From assembly GCA_903831595.1 (NCBI GenBank), contig CAIKXY010000008.1:1-41375 (forward strand): a stretch of DNA of 41,375 nt. The letters run 5' to 3'. The position numbers were made by a program, and so were the translations under genes. Positions 8,020 through 16,590 of this stretch are shown here, piece by piece; positions within the stretch are counted from its first letter, which is position 1; each line of letters starts with the position of its first letter. The stretch comes from an uncultured bacterium (GTDB taxonomy: Bacteria; Patescibacteriota; Minisyncoccia; Phycocordibacterales; GWA1-40-21). The notes under the pieces are model-generated. The model did not search any database. It saw only the letters and a program-made list of their open reading frames with translations, and was not told the DNA's origin.

Positions 8020-8047
8020 ATCTATTCATTAATTAATTATAATAAAC

Positions 8048-9043
8048 ATGAATAACGAGCCAGATAAACAAACATTTTGGGATAAAATCAAAGATAATTT
8101 TGGAACAGCCCTTTTATCTGCTGGTATTATTATTGCTGCCTTTTTGATAATCTGGATTCCTTTCAAGGTTATTCCGTCTCTTTTTAGTAGTGGGTCAAAC
8201 TATGTTGCTACTACCCTTTCATCAATCGTAATACCAAACGAAGCAACTTCAACAACACCGGCGACTACAAACAAAAAAATTGTAACAAATTCAAACGTAA
8301 CTACAAACTCTGCGCCGGTTTATACTGCCCCAGAATATTATGGCAAAGCAGACTTAGAAATTTCTCTAATTGGAACAGGTATTATTGATCCAGCATCAAA
8401 ACAATTTATGTCAACTAATTATGCTGGATTCAATGATGAAATTGCTATAAAATTTCAAGTAAAAAATATTGGAACAAATATTACTGGGCCATGGAAACTT
8501 AGGATTAATACTCCTTCAAGAACAACCCCATATTATGATTCAAATTATCAGCAATCAATAAGACCGGGCGATAGAATTGTTTATACTACCACTTTTGATA
8601 GTCCGGTAAATATAGGAGTCAATACTGCTTATATCACAGTTGATCCATTGAGTATTATTGATGAGAATTCAAAAAATAATAATCAACTTATTGTTCCAAT
8701 AGATATTGAGGGGACATCATACACATATAATAATAATTACAATTATGGAACATATACTGCATCGAACTTTCCTTATGGCACAACATATACTTGGACAAAT
8801 ATAACCGCAAACTGTTACGCAAACCCACAAACAACCTATCAAGGAAGCCCTATAACATGGATGGTTTCAGCATCTGGAGGAAACGGCTATTTTACATATT
8901 ATTGGACTGGATCTGATCAATTATATTCAACAAATAGTACAGTGACTCAATCATATTATTCCTCAGGACAAAAAGTTGCTAACGTGACAGTAACTTCAAA
9001 TGGTGTCTCTGTGACAAAACAGTGTACTGCATATATATACTAA
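8048..9043 (+). CDS. Surface-exposed CARDB/PKD-like protein
   Basis: 331 residues. A membrane segment spans about residues 20-39, then a Ser/Thr/Asn-rich linker (about 60-98). A CARDB-like beta domain follows (about 100-222, with FQVKNIGTN, SIRPGD and IDENSKNNN, typical of these adhesion-type domains), then a Tyr/Asn-rich spacer and a C-terminal Ig/PKD-like domain (about 253-331, GGNGYFTYYW). Two cysteines at its ends could form a disulfide. It is probably displayed outside the cell, anchored at its N terminus. No LPXTG motif is present despite the divergent sortase neighbour, so a substrate relation is unproven. The exact ligand or role is unknown. Confidence 0.75.
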   Translation: MNNEPDKQTFWDKIKDNFGTALLSAGIIIAAFLIIWIPFKVIPSLFSSGSNYVATTLSSIVIPNEATSTTPATTNKKIVTNSNVTTNSAPVYTAPEYYGKADLEISLIGTGIIDPASKQFMSTNYAGFNDEIAIKFQVKNIGTNITGPWKLRINTPSRTTPYYDSNYQQSIRPGDRIVYTTTFDSPVNIGVNTAYITVDPLSIIDENSKNNNQLIVPIDIEGTSYTYNNNYNYGTYTASNFPYGTTYTWTNITANCYANPQTTYQGSPITWMVSASGGNGYFTYYWTGSDQLYSTNSTVTQSYYSSGQKVANVTVTSNGVSVTKQCTAYIY

Positions 9044-9057
9044 ATAAACGAAAAACA

Positions 9058-9090
9058 CAAAAGGGCGGCCGCTTCGCGGCCGCCCTTTTG
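9058..9090. terminator. Bidirectional terminator between convergent genes
   Basis: Perfect 15-bp stem (CAAAAGGGCGGCCGC and its complement), loop TTC, with T/A runs on both sides; it serves the 8048 gene and gyrB. Confidence 0.9.
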
Positions 9091-9105
9091 TATTACTTTA
9101 GTCTA

Positions 9106-11190
9106 TTAAATATCAATATTTGCCAATCTTGCATTTGACTGTATGAAAGCTTTTCTTGAAGGAACATCAGTTCCCATAAGCATATCAAAAATTTTGTCTG
9201 CTTCTTGTGCGTCATCAATAGAAACTCTCTTCATCATTCTTCGAGAAGGATCCATTGTTGTTTCCCAAAGTTCTTCAGCGTTCATTTCTCCCAAACCTTT
9301 ATATCTTTGAACAGCAACTTTTGGTCCTTTTTTTGTTTCAGCTTCTTCAACATTTTCCTCAACAGCAACTTCAACAGATTCTGCTTCTTCTACTTCAGTG
9401 TCAGAAATTTTTGCTTTTTTAAAGTATGCAGTTTTTTCTTCTTCAGAATAAAAATAGTGAACTTCTTTTCCAATCTTCACTTTATAAAGTGGTGGCTGAG
9501 CGATACAAATGTGTCCACCGACAATAAGCGGTTTAAAATATCTATAAAACAGAGTTAGTAATAGAGTTCGGATGTGTGCTCCGTCGACATCGGCATCAGT
9601 CGCAATAATTATTTTGTGGTATCTTAATTTTTCAATATCAAATGTATCGCCTATCGCAGCACCGAGTGCAACAACAAGATTTTTTATTTGTTCTGAATCT
9701 AGCATCTTATCAAGTCTTGCTCTTTCAACATTCAAAATTTTTCCTCGAAGTGGAAGTATTGCTTGTATTTTTCTGTCTCTTCCCATTTTTGCTGTACCTC
9801 CTGCAGAATCTCCCTCCACAATAATAAGCTCGGATTCGGAAGCATCTTTACTCTGACAATCTGCAAGCTTACCAGGCAATGTCATACCTTCAAGTGCCCC
9901 TTTTCGCAATATAGAATCCTTTGCTGCCTTGGCTGCTTTTCGGGCCTTTAGGGCCAAAATTACCTTAGAAACAATGGCTCTGGCATCATCTGGGTTCTCC
10001 TCGAGAAACGCGTTAAAAGCCTCACCAAAGACCTCTTCTACCGCGCCTCTAGCCTCTACGGAACCGAGCTTTGCTTTAGTCTGTCCTTCAAACTGTATTT
10101 CACGTAATTTTACAGAAACAACTGCTGTTAAACCTTCCAGTGCATCATCACCGGTAAAATTGTCTTCACTGTCTTTTGTAAGATTATTTTTCTTTGCATA
10201 ATTATTTAGCGAACGAGTAAGTGATGCCTTGAAACCTGTGACATGTGTTCCGCCTTCTGGGTTTTCAATATTATTTGCAAAAGCTAAAATTCTAGAAGAA
10301 ATATCGTCAACATATTGCAAAGAAATTTCTACAGATTCAACACCTGTCGCTTTTTTCTCAACATAAAAAACATTTTTATGAATTGGCTTTTGAAATTGAT
10401 TATAAAATTTTACAAGTGACAAAAGTCCACCCTCAAAACAAAATGATTGTGATGGAGCTTCTATTTCATATTCTGAAAAATAAAATATTTCTTTATCAGC
10501 AAATTTTTCTTTAACTTCTCTTGCATCAATAGCTGTGATTCTCAAACCTTTTACAAGATATGCTTGCTGTCTCATGTGAGAAACAACTCGATTGAAATCA
10601 AAAGTAATTCCCTCTTTAAATATTTCTGCATCTGGCTCAAAATTTACAACCGTTCCGTGATTTGTTGTTTTTCCTATTTTTTTAACAGCAGCTTTTACTT
10701 TTCCTTTTGAATATTCTTGCATGTAAGCAAAGCCGTCTTTGTGCACAATAACTTTCATGTAAATTGAAAGTGCGTTTACGACAGAAGCTCCGACTCCGTG
10801 AAGTCCTCCTGATGCTTTGTATCCTGTGTCTTCTCCACCAAATTTTCCACCGGCGTGAAGAACAGTCATGATTGTTTCAAGTGCAGAAACTTTCGTTTGT
10901 TTATGAATATCTACTGGAATACCTCGGCCGTTGTCTGTAATTCTTACGCGATTTCCTGGAAGTAAAACAACTTCAATATGATCACAAAAACCGTTCATCG
11001 CTTCGTCACGAGAATTGTCAAAAATCTCAGTTATAAGATGGTGTAAACCATCGGGGCCTGTTGTCCCAATATACATACCTGGACGTCTTCTGACGGGCTC
11101 TAGACCCTCAAGAACTTGAATGGAACTAGCATCATAATGACTCTCTTTTTTGATTTCTTTCTCTGTTTTTTTATCGTTAGTTTTTGCCAT
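9106..11190 (-). CDS. gyrB: DNA gyrase / type IIA topoisomerase subunit B
   Basis: ATPase subunit that powers DNA strand passage. GHKL ATP-binding motifs are intact near the N terminus (EIFDNSRDEAM, DNGRGIPVD, GGLHGVGASVVNALS), followed by the transducer and TOPRIM domain (EGDSAGG from Glu459; DADVDGAHIRT near residue 530) and the C-terminal QRYKGLGEMN motif. A Glu/Val-rich insert (about residues 590-620) sits just before that motif. 694 residues is slightly longer than Gram-positive GyrB. GyrB is preferred over ParE on overall similarity; gyrA is not in the window. Single-gene unit. Confidence 0.93.
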   Translation of the reverse strand: MAKTNDKKTEKEIKKESHYDASSIQVLEGLEPVRRRPGMYIGTTGPDGLHHLITEIFDNSRDEAMNGFCDHIEVVLLPGNRVRITDNGRGIPVDIHKQTKVSALETIMTVLHAGGKFGGEDTGYKASGGLHGVGASVVNALSIYMKVIVHKDGFAYMQEYSKGKVKAAVKKIGKTTNHGTVVNFEPDAEIFKEGITFDFNRVVSHMRQQAYLVKGLRITAIDAREVKEKFADKEIFYFSEYEIEAPSQSFCFEGGLLSLVKFYNQFQKPIHKNVFYVEKKATGVESVEISLQYVDDISSRILAFANNIENPEGGTHVTGFKASLTRSLNNYAKKNNLTKDSEDNFTGDDALEGLTAVVSVKLREIQFEGQTKAKLGSVEARGAVEEVFGEAFNAFLEENPDDARAIVSKVILALKARKAAKAAKDSILRKGALEGMTLPGKLADCQSKDASESELIIVEGDSAGGTAKMGRDRKIQAILPLRGKILNVERARLDKMLDSEQIKNLVVALGAAIGDTFDIEKLRYHKIIIATDADVDGAHIRTLLLTLFYRYFKPLIVGGHICIAQPPLYKVKIGKEVHYFYSEEEKTAYFKKAKISDTEVEEAESVEVAVEENVEEAETKKGPKVAVQRYKGLGEMNAEELWETTMDPSRRMMKRVSIDDAQEADKIFDMLMGTDVPSRKAFIQSNARLANIDI

Positions 11191-11223
11191 AAATTAAAAT
11201 AGCATATCGCTTTTTATATCAGA

Positions 11224-11232
11224 ATTATAGCA
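11224..11232 (-). promoter_or_regulatory. Extended -10 promoter of gyrB
   Basis: TGCTATAAT on the minus strand, about 33 nt before the ATG. A second, weaker extended -10 (TGCTATTTT, 11196-11204) lies only 5 nt before the ATG. Confidence 0.6.
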
Positions 11233-11264
11233 AATTTGGAGTATAAAAGGAAGACAAAATTAAC

Positions 11265-11834
11265 CTATTTATCAACAAAAATAGCTAGTTTTTTCCACCC
11301 TTTTTTAAAATTATCTAATTCCACAAAAAGAGCCTCCCCGCCCTGCTCATTTGGAGCTTCAGGATCATTGTAATAAAAACCTTTTATAATATTACCATTT
11401 TTTTCATAACCAATAATTACTATCCCGTGATGCCTATCTTTTTCTGTAAAATATTTATAAATTGAAACAATAGAAGGTATTCCTTCATCTAATTTTGCAA
11501 CGATTTTTTCAATTCCCTTTTCTAAAAAAATATCTGCCTTTTTACTATCATTCATTTCGCCGTTTTTTATATCAACATCAACCGTTTTAAATTCCTGAGC
11601 ATAAGCAAATATTTCATGATTCCTCAATAGTCGTACCACTCCATCATGCTTCCAAAATTTTCCATCATATGCACCAATATATGTTCCCTCTTTTATCCAA
11701 TCGTCAGCCAACATTTTTTTATCGCCAAAATATTCTGCAACCATTTTTGCACACACAATTAAACAAGAATGTGCTTGCCATTCTGTATCTTTGACATCAG
11801 TTCTTTGAGAATAATATGGGATTTTAAGTTTCAT
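11265..11834 (-). CDS. C39-like cysteine peptidase family protein
   Basis: 189 residues with the layout of peptidase C39-like proteins: N-terminal IPYYSQ, a cysteine helix (HSCLIVCAKMVAEYF; Cys24 or Cys28 as nucleophile), a His pair in DRHHGIVIIGYE (His135/136) and YYNDPEAPN (Asn156/Asp157). No signal peptide or membrane segment, so it appears cytoplasmic. It follows pheT by 11 nt and should be co-transcribed with pheS-pheT; pheT itself carries a different papain-like peptidase domain. Substrate unknown. Confidence 0.7.
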   Translation of the reverse strand: MKLKIPYYSQRTDVKDTEWQAHSCLIVCAKMVAEYFGDKKMLADDWIKEGTYIGAYDGKFWKHDGVVRLLRNHEIFAYAQEFKTVDVDIKNGEMNDSKKADIFLEKGIEKIVAKLDEGIPSIVSIYKYFTEKDRHHGIVIIGYEKNGNIIKGFYYNDPEAPNEQGGEALFVELDNFKKGWKKLAIFVDK

Positions 11835-11845
11835 ACTAAAATTTA

Positions 11846-14215
11846 TTACCTGACCTGCCAGCCAGTCTTTTTATTCATTTTTTCAGTAATTTTAGTCATT
11901 ATTGCGTTCACTTCATCATCGGTTAATGTCCGTTCATATGACTGAAATATCAAACGATAGGCATAAGAAACTTTCTTTGCTCCATCTGGAAATGCTTTTG
12001 TGAAAACATCAAATAGTCGGCTTTTTATAACAAGCTCACCAACTTCTTTTTCTATGATTGAAAAGACCTCTTCTGACTTTGTACCTTCTGGAGTAAACAC
12101 GGCAATGTCACGAATCATAAATGGATATTGCGAAATCTTTTTGTATTTTTTATTTTTGTCCCCTACTTCCGACATAACATATTCTGTCGCTTCTGGCAAC
12201 TTTTCTAAAATTTTTACAAAATTAAATTCGGCGATGGTTTCATCTTTTGTTGCAATTTTCATTTGGACAAGATCAACATTTAATTTTTCAGAAAGAATCT
12301 TAATTGTTGCATCCAAAACTTCTTTTTCTTTTGGTTTTTTCAAACCTAGTGGATTTTTGACACCTATAACAAAATTGCTCTCTTCACCACTTTTTTTAAA
12401 TACATGACCAAATTCAAATATTTTTATTTGTGGCATATCAACAAGCTCGGAATATCTTGCATTAAATCCCAAACAATTTTTTAATCCATCAGAAAGATTG
12501 GTTCTCAAAAACTTTCTTTCAGGAGACAACGGATTTATTAATTCTACTTCACCTTTATCAGTAAAAGAATAATTTATTACTTCAGAATATCCTTCTTCAT
12601 AAAGAATTCTTCTAATTTTTTCTTTATAAGCAAAGCCTTTTTCTATTTTAACTTCAACATTATTTTTAGGAATAGAAATATCTTTGATTTTATCATAACC
12701 ATAAACTCTACCGATTTCTTCTGCTAAATCTTCTTTGATTCTCAAATCGAGTCTTTCATCTGGAACTGTAATAACAAATCTTTCTTCATTATCACACATT
12801 CTTCTGTATCCTACTGTATTTTTAAATCTCTCACTTTTATCTAGATCCTCAATTACTACTTTATTAAAAAGCATTGTTGCATGTATCACTTTTCCATTAC
12901 CGAGATATAAACCACAGTGATCAACTCCCTCAGGTACTTTTGTACCAGTTAAAAAATCTAAAGACTCATAAAAAATATGACCAACACCTGCATTTGCATA
13001 TATTACATCTCCCGCAATTAAATCTTTTTCTTCAATTTTTTTACCAAATACATATTGATCAACTGATATTCTAGGAATCTGAACACCGCCCTGCGTAAAA
13101 AGATAACTTACAAAACCTGAACAATCAAACATTTTTGGTGCATCATAAGATATACTAGCGCCAAGTTTATATGGTGTTCCAACTAAGGTTTGCGCAATTT
13201 TTAAAACTTCATCTATAGGTTTAACTTTCTTCCATTCAAAACCAAATCTATCAAATATTTTTTCTATATCTGAATCTTTAATTTCAACACCAATTATTGA
13301 ACTGGCTTCCTTTGCAGAAATGCCAAGTTTAAATTTATTTGGTTTTTTAGGATAATTATCTATTACCTCGCCAACTTTTGTATCCTTTGTTCCTGCGATT
13401 TCAACAATAAGTTTTGTAAGGATATCCATTGCTTCACCTGCGATTTCAGATGAAAAATCATTTTCGTATCGCTTTGAAGCATCTGTTTGAATTTTTAATC
13501 TTTGAGAAGTCTTTCTTATTTGGACAGCATCAAAACTTGCTGATTCAAGAATTATATTCTTTGTGCCGATTTCAAGCTCTGCAAAATTGCCACCTTTAAT
13601 ACCTGCAATTGCCAAAGGATTTTCTCCATCTGTAATAAGCAAGACGTTTTCATCAAGTTCAACGTCTTTTTTATCAAGAGTAATTATTCTCTGCCCTTTT
13701 TGCGCATTTTTTACAACAATTTCATTTCCAATTTTATCAGAATCAAAAGCGTGCATTGGTTGACCGATTTCAAGCATAATAAAATTCGTGGCATCAACAA
13801 TATTATTTATTGAGCGTTGGCCAAGTGTCTCTAATTTATCAGCTAACCATTTTGGCGCTGGCCCAACTTTAATGTTTTCAACTACCCTACCGATATATCT
13901 TTTACACAACTTTCCATCATCAATTTTTACAGAAAGTTTTTTTGAAGTTTTTGAAACAGAAAAATCTTTAAATTCTCTAGAGTATAAATTTGATTTAATA
14001 CCAGCCAAAACTGAAACCTCGCGAGCAATACCTCTGTGACATAAACAGCTATGATTTAGATTTGGTGTAGTCTTTGCATCCATTACTATATCAGACCCAA
14101 ATTTTTCTAGACCTTCAACCTCCATTGAGTGCATAGTCAAAAGCTCAGAAATTTTTTCTGGTTTTGGCGCTTTGCCTTTAAAATATTCATTTAGCCAATT
14201 ATATGAGACTTTCAT
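11846..14215 (-). CDS. pheT: Phenylalanine-tRNA ligase beta subunit with inserted NlpC/P60 domain
   Basis: Beta subunit of the alpha2-beta2 enzyme that charges tRNA-Phe. The 789 residues lack the N-terminal EMAPII-like tRNA-binding domain: the chain goes from MEVEGLEKFG straight to TTPNLNHSCLCHRGIAREV. The B3/B4 editing domain follows (LEIGQPMHAFDSD near 155). The B5 domain starts at about 295 (KFKLGISAKEASSIIGVEI) and is interrupted after FGFEWKK (about 330) by about 145 residues of NlpC/P60 peptidase. It then resumes at ERFVITVPDERLDLR (about 478) and IGRVYGYDKI. The catalytic-like core and C-terminal anticodon-binding (FDX-ACB) domain (about 695-789) complete the chain. Removing the insert leaves about 645 residues, normal for a short PheT. 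Start 4 nt behind the SemiSWEET gene. Confidence 0.93.
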   Translation of the reverse strand: MKVSYNWLNEYFKGKAPKPEKISELLTMHSMEVEGLEKFGSDIVMDAKTTPNLNHSCLCHRGIAREVSVLAGIKSNLYSREFKDFSVSKTSKKLSVKIDDGKLCKRYIGRVVENIKVGPAPKWLADKLETLGQRSINNIVDATNFIMLEIGQPMHAFDSDKIGNEIVVKNAQKGQRIITLDKKDVELDENVLLITDGENPLAIAGIKGGNFAELEIGTKNIILESASFDAVQIRKTSQRLKIQTDASKRYENDFSSEIAGEAMDILTKLIVEIAGTKDTKVGEVIDNYPKKPNKFKLGISAKEASSIIGVEIKDSDIEKIFDRFGFEWKKVKPIDEVLKIAQTLVGTPYKLGASISYDAPKMFDCSGFVSYLFTQGGVQIPRISVDQYVFGKKIEEKDLIAGDVIYANAGVGHIFYESLDFLTGTKVPEGVDHCGLYLGNGKVIHATMLFNKVVIEDLDKSERFKNTVGYRRMCDNEERFVITVPDERLDLRIKEDLAEEIGRVYGYDKIKDISIPKNNVEVKIEKGFAYKEKIRRILYEEGYSEVINYSFTDKGEVELINPLSPERKFLRTNLSDGLKNCLGFNARYSELVDMPQIKIFEFGHVFKKSGEESNFVIGVKNPLGLKKPKEKEVLDATIKILSEKLNVDLVQMKIATKDETIAEFNFVKILEKLPEATEYVMSEVGDKNKKYKKISQYPFMIRDIAVFTPEGTKSEEVFSIIEKEVGELVIKSRLFDVFTKAFPDGAKKVSYAYRLIFQSYERTLTDDEVNAIMTKITEKMNKKTGWQVR
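12785..13225 (-). other. NlpC/P60 (C40) peptidase domain inserted in PheT B5
   Basis: Residues about 331-477 of PheT. Visible marks of C40 peptidases: IAQTLVGTPYKLGA, the nucleophile DCSGFVSYLF (Cys365, codon 13121-13123), PRISVDQY, DLIAGDVIYA, then VDHCGLYLGNGKVIHA with His433 and a third polar residue His445. The catalytic Cys-His-His set looks complete. Both flanks are ordinary B5 sequence and the frame is open throughout. Known C40 enzymes cut peptidoglycan stem peptides or act on amides; a role inside a cytoplasmic synthetase is not predicted by the family. Confidence 0.92.
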
Positions 14216-14218
14216 GGA

Positions 14219-14500
14219 TTAATTATTTTTACGATATATATAAATCTGATACAGAATAACACCAGTGGTTATTATTCCTAAACCCTGGCCTAAATAAACC
14301 ACTGCGTCATTTACAAGGATTCCATGTAATGTCCAAAAAACATATGTGATAAAAGAAAGAATATAAAAAGTATTTGAAATACCTTTAGTAGATTTCCTTT
14401 CATAATTTTTTTTCATTTGATCTGGAAAACCAATAACCTTTATCAATATGGTCAGTACTGTTGTAATTATTCCAATAATAACAATTAATTCTACTTTCAT
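14219..14500 (-). CDS. SemiSWEET/PQ-loop-like membrane transporter
   Basis: 93 residues with three membrane segments (about 4-22, 43-62, 67-86) in the single three-helix-bundle form of SemiSWEET proteins. The family-like loop GFPDQMKKNYERKSTKGIS follows helix 1, and a W-LHG turn (WTLHGILVNDA) closes helix 2. SemiSWEETs dimerise to move small sugars; the substrate here is not known. It sits between pheS (4 nt) and pheT (3 nt), an unusual place for a transporter, and must share their transcript. Confidence 0.75.
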   Translation of the reverse strand: MKVELIVIIGIITTVLTILIKVIGFPDQMKKNYERKSTKGISNTFYILSFITYVFWTLHGILVNDAVVYLGQGLGIITTGVILYQIYIYRKNN

Positions 14501-14504
14501 AATT

Positions 14505-15269
14505 TTAAAATTGATTAACTAATCTTAAATCACCAGAGTAAAAGAGTCTGATGTCATCTATTCCGTATTTCAACATTGCTAATCTTTCCACTGACCCACC
14601 GAAAGCAAAGCCCTTCCAGTCGTTTGGATTTATTCCAACATTACTTAAAACTTTTGGATGGACTACGCCAGCACCAAGTATTTCTATCCAACCAGAACCC
14701 TTACAGATAGGGCAGCCCGCTTCTCCGCCCTTACATTTGAAACAAGAAATATCTATTTCTGCACCTGGCTCAACAAAGGGAAAATAACTTGGTCTAAATC
14801 TTACATCAACATTTTTTTCAAAAAATTTATCAAAGAAAATATTTAGAACGGATTTTAAAGTGACTAAAGAAGCCTCTTTGTCTACATATAATCCTTCAAA
14901 CTGTTGAAATTGCATTTCGTGAGTAGCATCTGTTGCTTCTTTTCTATATGTTTTTCCTGGGCAAATAATTCTAAATGGTAGCTTTTTATTTTCTTCCATA
15001 TAATGAACTTGCATCGCGCTTGTTTGTGTGCGCATAAGCTGTCTTTTAACACCGGGAAAATCCTTATTTGGCTTTATCCAAAAAGTATCTTGCATATCTC
15101 TTGCAGGATGATCTTTTGGTGTATTAAGTGCATCAAAATTATAATATTCAGTTTCAAGCTCAGGTCCATCAGTAAGAGCAAAACCCATTTCAAAAAATAT
15201 CCTGTTTATATCATCAATAACACGAGTAATTGGATTTACATGGGCGACTTTTTTATCTAAATCTGTCAT
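14505..15269 (-). CDS. pheS: Phenylalanine-tRNA ligase alpha subunit, short form
   Basis: Catalytic alpha subunit. 254 residues cover only the class II catalytic domain: motif 2 region FRIICPGKTYRKEATDATH, MQFQQFEGLYVD, and motif 3 FAFGGSVERLAMLKYGI. The N-terminal coiled-coil domain that binds tRNA in typical 330-350 residue PheS is missing. A zinc-ribbon-like loop with four Cys (CFKC...CPIC, about residues 180-195) precedes the Phe-pocket strand GAGVVHP. The ATG lies 7 nt after a TATAAT, so the mRNA is likely leaderless, which also argues against a longer N terminus. Confidence 0.95.
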   Translation of the reverse strand: MTDLDKKVAHVNPITRVIDDINRIFFEMGFALTDGPELETEYYNFDALNTPKDHPARDMQDTFWIKPNKDFPGVKRQLMRTQTSAMQVHYMEENKKLPFRIICPGKTYRKEATDATHEMQFQQFEGLYVDKEASLVTLKSVLNIFFDKFFEKNVDVRFRPSYFPFVEPGAEIDISCFKCKGGEAGCPICKGSGWIEILGAGVVHPKVLSNVGINPNDWKGFAFGGSVERLAMLKYGIDDIRLFYSGDLRLVNQF

Positions 15270-15276
15270 GTGAATA

Positions 15277-15282
15277 ATTATA
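15277..15282 (-). promoter_or_regulatory. -10 element of pheS, leaderless
   Basis: TATAAT on the minus strand, 7 nt before the ATG, so transcription would begin at or next to the start codon. Confidence 0.65.
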
Positions 15283-15345
15283 CAGAAAATTGGGAAAAGT
15301 GAAAGATAATTTTTGTTTATGGTACTTTTCTAAAAACAAAAAAAA

Positions 15346-15354
15346 TGCTATATT
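15346..15354 (+). promoter_or_regulatory. Extended -10 promoter of the 15361 glycosyltransferase
   Basis: TGCTATATT (extended -10) ends 6 nt before the ATG, predicting a leaderless mRNA. It is divergent from the pheS promoter about 65 bp away. Confidence 0.65.
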
Positions 15355-15360
15355 GTATTC

Positions 15361-16590
15361 ATGATTTCGAATTATATTATCTACGTTTTTTTGTTTTGCT
15401 CATTATATTTTGAAGTTTTTTTACTGCTTACATATATTGAAAAAAGGAAATCAATAAAAACAGAATATCTGGAGAAAAAAAATGAATACTGGCCAACAGT
15501 GGACATTGTCGTGCCATGTTTTAATGAAAGCAAGACTATCATTGCAACGATAAATTCTATCTTAAGTTTGGACTATCCAAAAGACAGATTTAAAATAATG
15601 GTAATTGATGATGGAAGTACTGATGATTCGTTAAAAACACTAGAATTTTTTAAAGGAAACCCACAGGTTGAAATACATCACAAAGAAAATGGTGGTAAAT
15701 TTACCGCATTAAATTTTGCGATAGAAAATAGTAAAGCAGATCTTTTCGGTTGTCTTGATGCGGATTCATTTGTTGATAAAAACGCTTTAAAAAATATGCT
15801 TCCCTATTTTGAAAACCCAAAAATAATGGCTGTTGTACCATCTATTAAGGTTCATGATCCAGAAAATACTTTACAAAAAATCCAACAGGTAGAGTACAGC
15901 TGGGGTATTTTTGTTAGAAAACTACTTACCTATTTAAATGCATTGCACGTTACCCCTGGACCATTCACCATCTTCCGTACAAAGGTTTTTGAAAAAGTTG
16001 GAATATATAAGCACGCACACCAAACAGAAGATTTAGAAATGGCTTTACGTTTACAAAAACATCATTACAAGATTGCAAATAGCCATAGATCTATCATTTA
16101 TACAGTAACGCCAAAAACAATTAAGACTCTGTATAAGCAGAGACGAAGATGGTCTTATGGTTTTTTGAAAAATGCTATTGATTACAAATTTATGTTTTTC
16201 AAAAAAGAATATGGCAACCTCGGTTTCTTTGTCATGCCACTTGCTGTCATATCAATTTTTTCAGCCATTTATCTTGCAATTAATTTTTTGATATCAAATG
16301 CAAGTATGATATGGGAACAAATCATGAAAATAAAAATGGTTGGTGCTTCATTTGGTAAAATACACCTCGATTGGTTTTATATAAATACAAATTTTGTTCA
16401 TATTATTGCATTATTTACCGTTATAGGAACTATAGTGTTAGTATTTTTATCTGTCAGGCTTGCTGAAGGAAAGTTTAAATTTAAACCAAACCTATTGTAT
16501 TTCTTGCTTATTTATCCTCTTATCGCGCCTCTTTGGCTTTTCGGTGCAGTATTTAATACAATATTCTCAAAAACAATAACATGGAGATAG
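15361..16590 (+). CDS. Membrane-bound processive family 2 glycosyltransferase
   Basis: 409 residues. One N-terminal membrane segment (about 3-23), a cytoplasmic GT-A domain, and three C-terminal membrane segments. All processive GT2 marks are present: IDDGSTDDS near residue 81, the DxD CLDADSF, the acceptor motif TED (HQTEDLEMAL) and QRRRWSYG. These enzymes (cellulose, hyaluronan and poly-N-acetylglucosamine synthase type) extend a polysaccharide and export it; the sugar is not decidable. The next gene overlaps its end by 10 nt. Confidence 0.88.
   Translation: MISNYIIYVFLFCSLYFEVFLLLTYIEKRKSIKTEYLEKKNEYWPTVDIVVPCFNESKTIIATINSILSLDYPKDRFKIMVIDDGSTDDSLKTLEFFKGNPQVEIHHKENGGKFTALNFAIENSKADLFGCLDADSFVDKNALKNMLPYFENPKIMAVVPSIKVHDPENTLQKIQQVEYSWGIFVRKLLTYLNALHVTPGPFTIFRTKVFEKVGIYKHAHQTEDLEMALRLQKHHYKIANSHRSIIYTVTPKTIKTLYKQRRRWSYGFLKNAIDYKFMFFKKEYGNLGFFVMPLAVISIFSAIYLAINFLISNASMIWEQIMKIKMVGASFGKIHLDWFYINTNFVHIIALFTVIGTIVLVFLSVRLAEGKFKFKPNLLYFLLIYPLIAPLWLFGAVFNTIFSKTITWR

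Noticed and set aside
9205-10201. Several plus-strand open frames opposite gyrB
   Set aside because: They are antisense shadows of a strongly conserved gene, with no start signals or family features.
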